NCBI RefSeq assembly: GCF_000006405.1
Contig: NW_003211193.1
Coordinates: 62,001-126,000, forward strand
Source: Perkinsus marinus ATCC 50983
Taxonomy: Eukaryota > Perkinsozoa > Perkinsida > Perkinsidae
DNA length: 64,000 nucleotides
Direction: 5' to 3'
Part shown: positions 44,578-56,309 of the stretch, one piece after another
How positions within the stretch are numbered: position 1 is the first letter of the stretch
Layout of the letters: each line of letters starts with the position of its first letter
Position numbers and translations under genes: made by a program
The notes under the pieces: model-generated
What the model was told of the DNA's origin: nothing
The model's database searches: none
What the model saw: only the letters and a program-made list of their open reading frames with translations

Positions 44578-46005
44578 ATGGACAGCATCAATTGGGATCT
44601 GGGTCGACATCTTAGCCGTCTGGAAGAGTACATACAGCAAGGTGCTGAGCAGCTGTCTCAAGACGACTGGTATGAAGTCTTCCTATTCTTGTAAGCTGCA
44701 GTATCGGCACTATCCGATAGCATAGCGCTGCCCGGATAGGTCTCTTGATGACCCCGTATTATGTAGCTCTATGTGGGATACAGATGCATGGTGCTCTCCC
44801 TTGGGTCGGGACTTACAGCTAGCTCGTGCCCACCCCGCGCTGCTGGACTACGGCACTGCAGTCCGGGACTTGTCCTCGACGATCGAGTTGCGGTTACACT
44901 GCATGTAAGGTTTTGTCGATAGACGCTGTTGATGTACCTCGACGAAGGTATGTTAACTATTTCTGCACGAGCCAGGAGAAAGACCGAGTTCTTGAGGATT
45001 TGAAACTGATCCTTGAGGCGACGCGACAGTTGAGGGAGAGTCAGAAACTCTCGACTATACTCCAGGTTGGAGTTGTCACTACGTGGTGGCACTTCCGGGT
45101 TTTAAAAGGTCATTGTGAAGGTGGGCCGAGCCCTCAAGAGTGACGGAGGTGAACGAGGTGCTGCTGCCCAAGGATTGAAGTAAAATGAGCAGTGTGGGGG
45201 GAAAATACGCACATGGCCAACTACATGTGTTGGTGACGATATGAAAATTCTGAGGAAATTGCTGTGATTCTGTACACTCGTAGCCGAATGAGAGAAGCGG
45301 ACATACATCCCAACGCTGGAGTGGCTCGATACTTCAGGTTATCAGTTGTATTCGACCTCGTGAACATCGAGGGAGAAAACGTGTCTTTGATAGAATACCT
45401 AGTCCAACAGCTGCGGGATCGGCGACCATCGTTGCTACAGTTCGAGGACGAGCTCAACAAGGCAACGGCTGAGGCCATCGACGTGTGGTGAGCCGTGCTC
45501 AGGTGTTGGATAGTGACCGGCTACGAGTCACAGATGTCTTTGACTTTGTTGGCAAGTTCAGAAGCATCGTAGGGACTTTGAGTACAGTGGTTGTCCACCG
45601 TGATATCGTCACCAACAAGGGCGCCCACAGGCACGCCAGCGGCTGACACGGCGGCTGCGCGAACAGGAGAAGGGGCCCTAGCCGAAGGTCTGCAACGCGC
45701 AAGGGCGTTAGGCGAACAAGCAGTAGATGAATTCGATGCGCTGTCGACTGCCATTGAGGAGCAAACTCAAGTCCGGAGCTGGAAACGAGAGGGCATTACT
45801 GCTTTATCTCAGGGTATGCTTGTGAGCCTTGGAGCTCGTAGTAAGCCTTCCGCTGCGAAACTGTCGGACACGTGGCCATCCATGGTGATGTTTGAGAGTT
45901 GGTCCATGCCAAGATTGGGCGTTTCAGCTCCAAAGTACGCTGGAGAAAATCGCTGACCTGCTCAACCGCATGTCGAATGTGGCGAATAACATGAACGAAG
46001 AGTAA
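44578..46005 (+). CDS. FH2 (formin homology 2) domain protein
   Basis: In-phase exons: 44578-44690, 44767-44904, 44948-45071, 45139-45179, 45338-45482 and 45503 onward; the last frame (LQSTLEKIADLLNRMSNVAN) ends at 46005. The FH2 signature is clear once spliced: QEKDRVLEDLKLILEATRQL, SQKLSTILQVG, then GGERGAAAQGLKLSVVFDLV and EGENVSLIEYLVQQLRDRRP, matching the family order G-N-x-x-N-x-G-x-x-R-G-x-A-x-G-F-x-L plus the t-L-L-x-y-L-v helix. FH2 domains nucleate and hold actin filament ends. Only about the C-terminal two thirds of a normal FH2 is present, with no FH1 proline tract, so it is either short or has upstream exons I missed. MITE copy L fills the 45180-45337 intron. Confidence 0.62.
45190..45318 (-). 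mobile_element. hAT-like MITE, copy L
   Basis: Minus copy from CAGTGTGGGGGGAAAATACG to CATCCCAACGCTG, shortened internally. It occupies almost the whole intron between FH2 exons at 45179 and 45338. Confidence 0.75.
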
Positions 46006-46251
46006 AGGGTTTGTGTACGTGCTGGAATGATGATGCTCCGGATCAGGTACAGCGAGGTATCAGAAGAGTGGGGGCCTGAGGGCAGCGATGATAACGAGGA
46101 TGCTACTGAGGAGGAGTCTTCTGGGATGGAAAGCAGTAGTCTTGACGCGTGACTTCCTGGTCATGATTTCAATGTGATTTGGTCGACTGTTGGGTTCACG
46201 CACGATGGGGATTTCATTCATCGGTGTTTCGATTCTCTTTATGGCATTCTG

Positions 46252-46956
46252 ATGCCGTACATAGACTGCACAACGAGTCTGAGTGCGAGCCACGATGTCC
46301 TCACTGAAAGTCTCGAGAATGAACAAGTCGAGTTGGTCGGCGGCCGCCTTCTGGACTTCCGCCAAGTGACCACTGAAATCCACGGCCCGTGTGCGAGACT
46401 GTGGGAGTGCGCGATAGTCATGGCACGTTTCCTCTCATTCACTAAGGAGGTGTCCGACAAGCATTTTGCTATCGAGCTCGGGTGTGGCTTTGGTGCTCCG
46501 TCAATGGCGATAGAGGACACGGTGGAAAGAGTGGTAGCGACAGACCTGCCGGAAGCTGTGGAATCGTGTCAAGCTAGGGAGTGGCATGCGCTCGACTGGG
46601 CCTCACCGGATCTCGGTTGGGTAGAGGACGACTCGATTGACCTCGTCATTGCAAGTGATGTTGTCTATAATGTCGATGGTGTGCAGTTGTTCCTTGACGT
46701 ACTGATCGCGTTGCGGCCGAAGTTGAAGATGGACGTTTGCATGTGAGTTCGATAAACTAAAGCAATCGAGACTGTGTGTAGGTTCATGACGCATAAGCAT
46801 CGGCATGACGACGTAGACGAGCTCCTCGTGGAAGGCCTGATAGCCGCGGGTTGGGACGGCGAGGAAATGCCGATTGACGAGTGGCCGGAGATGGAGGGTT
46901 ACGTTCATCCAGCTATCGATTTATGGAAACTTACTTTATCACATTCCACACCTTGA
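46252..46956 (+). CDS. METTL21/Methyltransf_16-type protein methyltransferase
   Basis: Exon A (46252-46742, ending AT|GTGAGT) and exon B (46782-46956) join in phase to about 221 residues. It has the family order: CARLWECAIVMARFL (the G-x-x-x-W-x-x-A-x-x-L helix), SAM motif I AIELGCGFGAPSMA, VVATDLPEAVES (motif II acid), EWHALDWASPDLG, and DLVIASDVVYNVD, the post-motif DxVY. The C-terminus FMTHKHRHDDVDELL ... GWDGEEM fits the usual end. Such enzymes methylate lysines of chaperones and translation factors; the target here is unknown. The Met at 46252 is chosen because the frame upstream lacks a Met; an acidic frame at 46028-46150 could be an upstream exon. Confidence 0.75.
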
Positions 46957-48363
46957 GTTTCTCCTATCGAGCTGGTGATTCGAGTTGTTACGACGTCCTG
47001 GTAGATTCGTTCAGAACATATCACTGTTCATAATCCAACTCAGCAAAGTATGGAGGTTATGCCCTTCTTTGGGATGCCTCTTTTCCAATCGTTTCGAGAT
47101 TACTCTGCTAAGTTAGTAATTACGATGTACCTACTATGACTTCGCGACTTGGGAGAAGGGTCGCGCTGTGATGAGAAAAGCACAGGGACTCCTAATTGTG
47201 GACTGATAGTCATACGATTACATTCCCGCTGTGCCAACTGATATGCAAGTGCAGGCAGCGACCGGGCAGCGACTATGGCTGGATGGTCCTTCAGTATGTT
47301 CATCCAATGTCACCGCCTCTCGCATCGCCTCCACCAGCTCGAGATTTCATAGTCGACATCGTAGCTCCTACTCGCCGGAATACGATCATTACATACTTCA
47401 TAACAGGCTGGGGTAAGGCTGTCTGATATTATCATGTGTGGTGTCTAGAAACTCCCGCATAAGTGAGATTTCCTCAGTCCCTGGCCAATTCTTCAACACC
47501 ACGCCGTTGTCTAGTCGCTATCGACCATCTCATGGAGGATACTCGAATGCCCATCGCCACTGGCGGCCCCGACCCTCAGGGTCTCAACCATTGGGTGAGC
47601 CCACCCAGATCTATGCTTGAACTTATTCGGTTCTTGCAGCAATACGCGGTACCGCTGACTGAGTTGTCTCGGATATAACAAGTGTCGACTACTGCTTATC
47701 AATCTTCCTCACCAGTTGCGGCCGGATCGCCTGTGCTCAGTCTGAACGATGTCGATTTATCCATTCAGTGTTGTTGTGTTCGAGCTATCATGCATCCTTC
47801 ATCCATCAGACCAGCGGAAATACCATCAAGCCTACCAGTTCATCTGGTTTCCGCGCTGCGAGCAAGCGATCAATAATTTTAATGGTAGAGGATTACATTC
47901 CGAACTCGAAAGGTAACTGTATCTGCTCCTACATCTATTGATGTTGTGTTCACTGCGTTGGGCCGAATGATTCGATAACTTTATTTGCTAAAAGCGAATC
48001 AAGCTACGACAGTAGACGTATCATGCATATCCATACGTTGCTCATTCCCAGCGACCCAACAATGTTTCAGATCAGTATTTCGAATTCGCCGACGGCGTTT
48101 TCGAGACAGCTTCAAGCGTCATACACTGTGAAACGAAACACCAGAAAAGCAATGAACTGAAAGTGATTTTAACAGACTTGAAGTCATACGGCCTCAGCTG
48201 ACACCTAATGAGTGCTGCTTTTCGCTCCAACATCTGAAGCCTATCCAAATGCATTATCCATATATTTGCGAAATTGATGAAAATTAACCGAACCGCTGTG
48301 ATGATGATGCAATTGATGCCTCAAGGATCCCCCAAATATCCAAGGCCACGCCCTATGACCATC
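46957..48363. other. No confidently assigned gene
   Basis: Short plus frames at 47196-47426 (Pro-rich, VHPMSPPLASPPPARDF) and 47463-47678 (GLNHWVSPPRSMLELIRFLQ) could be exons of one gene, but I cannot phase them. Confidence 0.3.
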
Positions 48364-50240
48364 CTACCCACTGTGTTCTTCGATGAGCAAATAAGTAACG
48401 ATGAGATTGTCAATGTATCGAGATAGGGGGTGTTTGGTGGAGACCATCGGCAACGGGGTGAAGTGCTGTACGGCGATGTTGACCAACACCTGAACCGCTC
48501 CAGAGAGTACTGAGAAAGTAGTTACCATGATGTGGATGATATAAAGATACCGACCAGGTCGGAAACAAATCCGGCCTGTGAAAACTGTGGTGCACCGGGT
48601 AGGGCAGAGCGTCATACAATAACACACCAACGGACAAGACATGCAAATGAGCCTCATAGACCTTCGGGTTTTCAAGGAGAAGATGGATGTATATTAACAA
48701 GGGGTATCCTCAGACATTTGAACAATACCATTACCATACTTCCTGGTGATGAGCTGATGTCGCTGAATCTCCATCAATCTTAGGACAACTGAACGTCCAC
48801 AGATTGACACAAACTGTCGACTAAATAGCGAATCCCATCACCGACAAGAGCGCTTTTAACATGAGAAATTCGTGCAATTTCACATTGAAGACCAGCCAAA
48901 GTTATGCTGCAGGGAAGTCGCAAGGACATGACAAAACTTATCGACCCAAGAGAGCGGCAGACAAAAACTACCGCATTCCCAGATCGATTTAAAATTCTGC
49001 CCGAATGATCAATAATTCACTCGCTTCTGAGAATATACCCTCTTCTAACCGTTTACCGACTGAATTCAGTGAATTATCCAAAACTTTTACCAAATACTGG
49101 ACTTTCTAGGAACTAAACAGTTATCGTCTAGTTAATGAGTTGATCAGTCGAAACTATCTCCGTTTTGACTATGCGAGACGGATCCGTAACCGATCCAATT
49201 ATATTGATCTCAACGCAAGCCGCAATTCACCGAATTTAGGATGTCCCACACTCGTTAGATCATTTCAAAAGTCACTTAGTCTCTGACGATTCCCTGCCCG
49301 ATTGCTATGTTTTTGGGAACTGACCTGGAAATGCTGTAGTAGAACGGGCACGAGCGTACCAAGTCAGCCGATGAACGCAACACCGCGATAATGCAGAAAC
49401 GCCTTCTCTCAAGTTTATACAAACGAGGAAGTACTCAATCAAGCATCACATGGCTGGTTTATGGTTTTTAGGGCAGATCAAAAATGTTCAACTAACCTGA
49501 GACTTTCATGACTCGTCGATTCTGAGCGGCTTCGAATTGTAGATCAACTATCCACTTTGCAGCAAGGCTGCCGATGACACTGCCGGTGAGGCCAGCAGCA
49601 GCCAAGAGAACTCTAAAGAGCGTAAGATGCAATACCGTAACATGGTGGAGTCTCACTTCCTTTCGGTGTCTGCTACTCGCGAGTTCGTGTATCCTCTAGC
49701 ACAGCCGATGAGAAGCCTCGACCCAACCGCGCCACCAACGGCGGATGCAACAGCACGTTTCCGCTGCAGATCGATAGACGCTGGCGATACACCTAAACGA
49801 GCCGATAGATATAGTTTTATCCGCCGCAGTCCTACTAGGACCCGAGCTTAACCCGACTCATTGGAATGGCGACTCACTGCGGGCGCACTCGAATAAGGGT
49901 CAGTAGTCGATGTCGGTGCGAATTTCTCGTGCTCTCACCTTCGGCACCTTCACCGTTCTCCAGTTTGTTAACCGGCTGCATGTAGCAGCTGTGTGGATNN
50001 NNNNNNNNNNNNNNNNNNNNNNNNNNNNNNNNNNNNNNNNNNNNNNNNNNNNNNNNNNNNNNNNNNNNNNNNNNNNNNNNNNNNNNNNNNNNNNNNNNAA
50101 CCTTCAGAAGCCGCATCGGTGATCGAGTGCTGTCTAGCCCACGCTGATGTAGCGTAAAGAGCTGACGCACAAACGGCTGATGCTACACCGGAGGTCAGAA
50201 CTAACCCTCCTTGGGGAATCGGGAGAGTCTGGAAATGAAC
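48364..50240 (-). CDS. Multi-exon membrane protein, interrupted by assembly gap
   Basis: Minus-strand exon candidates with small-residue-rich hydrophobic stretches: about 50234-50099 after a TTCCAG acceptor (LVLTSGVASAVCASALYATS), about 49790-49680 (KRAVASAVGGAVGSRLLIG), about 49625-49500 ending CAG|GTTAGT (LFRVLLAAAGLTGSVIGSLA), and 48590-48364 (IIHIMVTTFSVLSGAVQVLV). Each would make a transmembrane helix. The 100-N gap removes at least one exon, so neither order nor start can be fixed. Glycine-rich helices recall Tim17-type or small carrier proteins, but no signature motif supports that. Confidence 0.35.
49999..50098. other. Assembly gap (100 N)
   Basis: Exactly 100 undetermined bases, the usual placeholder for a gap of unknown size. 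Confidence 0.99.
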
Positions 50241-50286
50241 TTAAGACCTTAGCAGAAAAAGTTCGGATACCGTCGACTCGGTTGAG

Positions 50287-50682
50287 TTGTCTTCATGTGG
50301 ATCATCGAGACTCGCTGTGACTACTGTCGAGGTTCCCTTGACGCTTTCCGAGGTAGAAGGAATTGACGATAACTCCATATCGCGCACGGCATACAAAGAG
50401 CTACTTGGTCCACTGGCAGTCGTACCTGTACTGAGTCATGGTGATTCCCTCATTGGACGCATAACGAACTCATGTCCGCTATCGAGACGTCTTTGCTCGA
50501 CCCCGCTGGTTGGGTATCAATATAGTAGCTCGGAATGTAGATATCTTCGCCAGGGAGACTTTCTATACTACGCGAATACCTGTCGTAAAGTCTTCGTCAA
50601 CAACTCTGTGAAGTCGACTCACAACACATCGAGGTTCGAAGCTAGCAATGATCCAGCTTGCGACGGGGCTGACACGGGGTAA
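50287..50682 (+). CDS. Possible protein or exon, unknown
   Basis: A 131-codon open frame with no counterpart on the minus strand. It includes TTVEVPLTLSEVEGIDDNSI and LLGPLAVVPVLSHGDSLIG. No signal peptide, no known motif. Length alone is the argument; the apparent first codon may not be a true ATG start. Confidence 0.25.
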   Translation: MSSCGSSRLAVTTVEVPLTLSEVEGIDDNSISRTAYKELLGPLAVVPVLSHGDSLIGRITNSCPLSRRLCSTPLVGYQYSSSECRYLRQGDFLYYANTCRKVFVNNSVKSTHNTSRFEASNDPACDGADTG

Positions 50683-50742
50683 TATATGTCCTGACAATGA
50701 GGAGTCGAATGATATGTCCAATCGTGATGGTGAGATGTTTGT

Positions 50743-51023
50743 TCAACCATCGGAACATCTCATCGGAAGTACTTGGTCGGCAAATGCTCTCACATCAATA
50801 TAAGACTTAGTGAGACCTTTATAATTCTTGAAGTCTCCCAAAAGGTAGTCCATGGCTGATCGGACATATCCGCGCATCTGGCCAAGGAGTTGTGCAGTTT
50901 AAGACAAGGGAATGATACCTTGGAGATCCCGTCTTGGTTATCCTTCTTAACCTCATCATTGTCCTCTCGCCGTCTCCATCTCGTATGAGCCGCGGGATAT
51001 CCGTGGTCAGCTGCTGCAGCCAT
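50743..51023 (-). CDS. Possible small two-exon protein (~79 aa)
   Basis: Exon 1 (51023-50919) encodes MAAAADHGYPAAHTRWRRRE and an acidic/basic stretch ending ISK|GTATCA. Exon 2 (50877-50743) starts after GGCCAG in the same phase: MRGYVRSAMDYLLGDFKNYK, SYIDVRAFADQVLPM and stop. The intron is 41 nt. Amphipathic and basic, no family recognised. A longer overlapping frame starting at 51169 is the alternative. Confidence 0.35.
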
Positions 51024-51204
51024 CGTTGATGGACTGAAATGGAGAAAGGTTTCGAAGAGTGTCGCCTGGGACGCGCGCGATCAGCCGTATAAGTTTCGAA
51101 AATTTGAAATTTTGGTTCAACTCGTGTCTTGAGCGAGCGTATCGTTTTTGAAGGTAGTTCATTGAACAAACAGTGTGATCAGTAAATATTATCCTGGCAT
51201 TTCA

Positions 51205-52965
51205 ATGAAGACCTTCAAGAAGCTAGTCACAGGGCGGCACAAGTCGATGTCTTCTCGTGAAAAGAAGGCTCTCCGTGACAACACAGACGGCTACGATCCA
51301 GGCGGATACCCGTGGCAGGACCTAGCCCTTCTGGCTAATAACACTGCTGGGTAAGCGGGGTTTGATGGCGGCAGGGACCAATTGAATAATTGAGTGAAGT
51401 ACAGTTGACTTCCTTGCAGTGTACGTCCATTCAGTCACAGAACTAATGAAATCGTCCAGGGTTCCACAAGCGCGCCTATTTCCGGCTCAGGGAGATCAAC
51501 TTCTCTCTTGGGGCAGCTATGCCACCCCGAGATATACCTCAGTGCAATTTATCTCGGGTATATTTGCCAGGCGATGTGAGTCACATCTTATGCCTCCTTA
51601 TTGCCCTCAACTTTTCCTATGGGGCAGCTATGCCATTCCGAGATATGCCTCCTTATTGCCCTCAACTTTTCCTATGGGGCAGCTATGCCATCCCGAGATA
51701 TGCCTCCTTATTGCCCTCAACTTTTCCTATGGGGCAGCTATGCCATCCCGAGATATGCCTCAGTGCAGTGAATTCCGGGCAGCTATGTCGCCCAAAATAA
51801 TAACACTCGGTCACCTAAATTTCACCTTATGTTGCCCAACGATAGGTTTTTTACACTCAGTTCCTCCAGTGGGGCAACTACACCAGCACAAAAGGTGCCT
51901 TGGTGTAATCATTTCCCCCTGGGGCGGCTATGCCACACAAAGTGACCTTCAGTTTACTCCGCTCCTCCCGTGGGGCAACTATGCCATCTCAAAATGAGGC
52001 TTGATACAGTCTATTTTTTAGGCGCTCGCCATTACAAGGTAAATCCCGTCACCGTGACCGAAATGAGTTCATTCTCGAGGACATCCAGCGATCAATCCAG
52101 TTGTTATTGGACTGGTTGTTATTTTCTCGAATGACTTTTACCGGTTTTGAATATGGGGATGAGGTTTGAGAATTGTACACAACTCGACCGAGAGCTTTTG
52201 TAACTATGGTTCCTACATTCCTAGCCATCGATGGCGAATCGAATTTTGAAACTCCCCAAAATCGAGTACAATGGGGGAGGTCGGATTTCATGGCTAATGC
52301 TTCTTGAGATCCTGAGGGATTCTCCCTGACAGATTTCAGTGAGAATATAATTCTCAACTAAACAGACTTGATTTTCTTATCCTTCTCTTCATGTTTAGGT
52401 CAACTTATCCGGATCCGCACAGTATTTCATCGAGCAGTAGAGCGAGGGATATTGATGTCACATCTCGGATAGATTTCGGGGAGGCAGAGAGGCGAATACG
52501 GCAGCTCACTGAGTCTCAGGATCCAACGGTACGGAAGCTCTACCGAAAGTGCACCATCCTGATTCTCGCTGAAGGTTCAAGCGCATCAAGCGTTCATTGA
52601 GAAGTGCCCTGCAATACAAGATGAGATGAAGAATGACAGTTTAGTGAAAGCAGCTTCTAGTGTAAAAGCTAATTCGGGATCGATAGCGCATCATCACATA
52701 GGTGCCGACGGAAGTAGCGGTTGAAATGATAAAACAAGTCCCCTCCGTGAACAGGGTCCGTTACCGACTGGTTCCGTCGAGGATCAAGGAGGATGATTTC
52801 TGGCAGAGATACTTCTATGCTATTCTACTGATATATCGCGAAGAGACATCCTGGGATGATTGGAACCATATTGACTCGAGTGCTCCTAGGAAGGATTTGA
52901 ACCCGGGACCTCGATCTGACGACCATGCTGAAACCGATAGGCACCCAGTCGACCTACTCGAGTAG
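51205..52965 (+). CDS. BSD-domain protein
   Basis: Exons 51205-51350, 52399-52528, 52575-52661 and 52702 to about 52965 join in phase. N-terminus KTFKKLVTGRHKSMSSREKK is basic. The BSD-like core reads QAHQAFIEKCPAIQDEM ... VPTEVAVEMIKQVPSVNRVR, YRLVPSRIKEDDFWQRYFYA. The FW-x-(R/K)-YFY block is the BSD hallmark. BSD proteins include TFIIH p62 and synapse-associated proteins; which type this is cannot be told. The first intron (1,048 nt) is the longest seen here and contains a minisatellite. The last ~25 codons run through a tRNA-like sequence (about 52884-52975, minus), so the true C-terminus may lie earlier, after YREETSWDDWNHI. Confidence 0.6.
51511..51990. repeat. Intronic minisatellite: 55-bp units and scattered GGGGCAGCTATGCCA
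   Basis: Three near-identical 55-bp units start at 51591, 51646 and 51701 (TGCCTCCTTATTGCCCTCAA ... GGGGCAGCTATGCCATCCCG). The box GGGGC(A/G)(G/A)CTATGCCA also occurs near 51513, 51870, 51923 and 51973 on either side. Confidence 0.9.
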
Positions 52966-53175
52966 GCACTTTTCTGATTGCTTGTGTTTTTGATACCGAC
53001 GAGGGCTTAGGCAGCTTGCGTTCATATGCCCAGTAGGATGGAAGCGAAACCACGACTCGTAGTCCACGAGTCGTAGGCCGCGAGTTTTTCGTTTGCAAGC
53101 TTGTTCGAAGTTGCGTGCCTCCGGCGAGTTTGGAGATATCAGTATCGTCTGCATTATGCAAGTTAAGTAATCTTC

Positions 53176-54467
53176 ATGTCCCTGAGGCGGGCGCGCATTG
53201 ATCTTCTGCCGATGACTAGGCCGACAGCAGCCATGCGGTGGGCTAAGAAAGACCCAGTGAGACGCGTGCCTGCCTTAGATAACGTCGATGGTAGCGGCGT
53301 AGTTCTTCAGGACGACCAGGTGAGCATTAAAGGCATTGTTCCAAACATTGCTCATTACATGAGATTTTCTCATAGTTACTGTCCCGCTTCCACACGCCAC
53401 ATCAGTTATCTTCACTATTGTCGAGCATTCTGCATCGGTCTGATCTTCGAGAAGATCCTCGTGTACTTCGAAAATTCGAAGGCAAGATATCCGTCCGGCT
53501 CCTTTCCTTCTCGCATCTAGAGCTCTCGGATCTGCTTTCGTGCTATGCTCGTCATGATCACTGCGTTGGGGCCGAGTTAGCTGCGGAGATATGGAGCATA
53601 ATCTCCGAGGAACTCGTGTACATGGAGGCTCCTCTCGCTATCAACATCATAACGCTGGCGTTGGTCACGTGTGGGCGACACGTTAGCCTTCTTGACGAAC
53701 ATTGGAATACACTATTGGCGGTTCTTCCGACAGTTGAGCCCCAAAATCTAGTCAATTTTGCTGCGGTTGTCGGACGGCTTCAATACCCGAACGAGTTCAT
53801 GACAGGTCTTCGCGAGAAGGCAATTGTCTTGATGTCAGAGGGTCGTTTAGATTCCTACCAACAGGCTCAGCTGGCCCTCGCTACTGGTTCACCCCTTCCA
53901 TCCGACTGTACTATAGCGTCGTCTCTCCAACTAGTGGCTGCACTTGCCTGGGATCTGACATTGCCTGTTGGTAGCCTGGAAACAGCGCGTGCGGCTAGCT
54001 TGAGAGCGACTCCGAGACAGGCCCAAGATGCTCTTTGGGGTTATGTTGGCTTGTGTGAAATTAACAGTGAAGTCGGCGATCCTGATTTAGGGGCGGTTCT
54101 TCATCGGAGATCAGAAGCAACCGAGTGGTCGAATCCTCTGGTTAAATTTCAGACGATTCTTGGCGTTCGAAACTTGTGGGGAATTGATCTTGGGGTTCCT
54201 GCTGAGGCGCCCACTCATCATGCTATGTTTGGAGTCTCCGAAATACCATCTGTTGGGAGGTGGCAGAGTAGCTGTAAGCTAGCTTGTCATCACGTTGATA
54301 CTTACAACGACGCTAAAGCCTTAGCTGGCGATGTGTTGCGTAATAGCAGTCCTGAAGAACGTGCGTTTGCAAGAGTCAAATGTGCCCAAATCAGCCGGAT
54401 GGAGGGTGTTTCTCTTAAACAATTCCGGACGCCCGATGAACTCCTTGAATGGCGCGAGACCGCATGA
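53176..54467 (+). CDS. Helical-repeat protein (FAST/RAP-like, possibly mitochondrial)
   Basis: Exon 1 (53176-53319, ending CAG|GTGAGC) has a basic start (MSLRRARIDLLPMTRPTAAM). Exon 2 (53406-54467) follows a CATCAG acceptor in phase; about 401 residues. Exon 2 is a string of roughly 36-residue helical units: FSHLELSDLLSCYARHDH, LAINIITLALVTCGRHVSLL, PQNLVNFAAVVGRLQYPN. The 'L-x-x-L-L-x-x-Y-A-R' and 'P-Q-x-L-x-x-x-A-x-A' rhythm resembles FAST-kinase-like and RAP-domain proteins that handle organelle RNA in alveolates. No RAP domain is visible at the end, so the assignment is to a fold style only. Confidence 0.5.
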
Positions 54468-54606
54468 TGTGAGTGTTTCCGATTCTGATGGTTGTTTTTT
54501 TGGTCATTTTGGGCGTGCGCTTTTGTAAGTGCGCAACTTGTGTTTTCCTGTTTAGGATAGTTGTTGCGCTGCAGGTCACTTTTTCTTGGGCCATATTCCT
54601 TTTCAT

Positions 54607-55304
54607 ATGTCCAAGTACGCGATACGAAACACCTTCATTCATTTAGAGAAGCGATCGAGTGCTCGGCGTAGCAAGTCTTGTGAGGTGCCTAGAAAAGGTA
54701 AGTTCGCCTGTCACCTTCGCAAAAGCTTGATTGACCATGACCTGTATCTTCTGTCTTAGATACTCCTTGTGGTGATGACTCGTGTAGTGAGAACGGTGCT
54801 GAGATCAAAGCTCGACGAGGACGAAGACTGTCATCATCGCCGCGGAAAACGACTACTGGAAGTGCTCCGTCAGATGTTAACGCTCGCTTCGATGGCGGTT
54901 ATTCGGTGGTCATGACTCTTGTACGGTCACTGGGCTCTCTAGGCCATACGGATAAGCAATGCCGGCCGTGCATCTTCTACTACGGCAAGGGTTGTTCTCG
55001 AGGTATTGAGTGCATGTATTGTCATGACTGTCCCCCACCTAAGGGCTCCTTGCAAACACAGCAGCAACTTGTGGGCCTTGGAAATGAATTCTCAGGACCC
55101 AAAGCTCATTTTATGCAAGATACTGGTGGAATACAAGAACCTTATCTCGGTCGGTTTGATTCGAATGCACTGCCCTTCTCATTTGGTTTGCCCGACATGG
55201 GGGATTTCCATGGCAATGGGCATCTCTGGCTGTCTCCTCCTACCGACTTGTCATTCAACGATTCACCCATGTGTCATGATCCCTTCTCATGTGTTAGACG
55301 ATGA
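54607..55304 (+). CDS. C3H zinc-finger protein (alveolate RNA-binding type)
   Basis: Exons 54607-54697 and 54760-55304 join in phase to about 211 residues. The finger reads GHTDKQCRPCIFYYGKGCSR, then GIECMYCHDC. This is the H-x-x-G-x-C-x-P-C-x-F-x-x-x-x-G-C-x-x-G-x-x-C-x-x-C-H-x-C form common in dinoflagellates, apicomplexans and perkinsids. Flanks are basic and Ser-rich before it (RRGRRLSSSPRKTTTGS) and Gly/Pro/Phe-rich after it. Likely a cytoplasmic or nuclear mRNA-binding protein (family inference). Only one finger is present. Confidence 0.75.
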
Positions 55305-56309
55305 TGTTATTTTTGACAGCAGTGGGGTCACTCCACCTAATTTGACTGGAGTTATCATGAATGGTGATTGAGAGGCGGGCTGGGGATTCATTTCCGCTTT
55401 GCGTTCAGTGAAAGAAGGTATGTGACGGAGGCATATATCGACGAATTTGCCAGTGAGATGAGGGTGGTCGTTTTCTGCAGGATGGTTGAGGGGAACAGTT
55501 CAACGGTGGAATACTGTTCATGAAAAACTATACGCGCACCGGTTTTCCTGCGCGATATTATCGCGAAGAAACAATAACATACCTCCGAGGTGTGTTCTCC
55601 TGGTACCCTCTCGATTGCTTTCGGTGAGGATCCGCTCCGTATCAAAGCACTAGTGATACTTGTGCCAGTGTTTGACTATCGTCGACAACATGACTCGCCT
55701 AGCTATTGCTTGAAACTACAAATTTCAACGTGATGCGAACGATCCTGTGCCCGAAGGTTGTTCTTGTGGTTGCATCCTCATGGACTAAACTCGCTGCCAT
55801 CAAGGTCATGAAGAGTAGGGTAGAGAAAACTACTTGTATCGAATTTGTGTCGAATGATGGAAGATGCCGTAGCTCGGCCCGGGAAGCAAAGCAGGCGCTC
55901 CGTTAATGTCACGTGCGAGTACAGCGAACATCGGTAGGGATAGAATGAAATCGGGTCGCAAGATAGCGCATGACTCGTGTGGCACGATCGTACTGTCGGA
56001 GACTCGCTGCTCCGCTGAAGCGGAACCAAAAACCAGGTAAGGCTAAACCGATCCGATCGGTCCGACCGTCTCATAGAGTTGTCATATATGCACGAAGCAT
56101 AGACGTATCTTGTCTACGGGTGGAGATAGCTCCTCATCCTGGACCACGATTCCTCGTTAACGGCAAATTTTTGTGCTGCGACTATAGTGGTTTGAGTGTT
56201 GTAGTGAAATTTTACAGACACGGATAATATCATCTTAGATAATAGATGTCGTCTACTATACCCAAATCGCCATTAACAAATCCAGTAGATTTATCTACCA
56301 TTGGAATCA
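55305..56309. other. No supported gene
   Basis: Two short plus frames (55706-55906; 55970-56227, basic) lack splice or motif support. Confidence 0.3.

Noticed and set aside
51419-51997. 192-codon plus frame with repeated 'SYAIPRYASLLPSTFPMGQL'-like units.
   Set aside because: It is a 55-bp minisatellite in a BSD-gene intron. Fifty-five is not a multiple of three, so the frame only survives locally.
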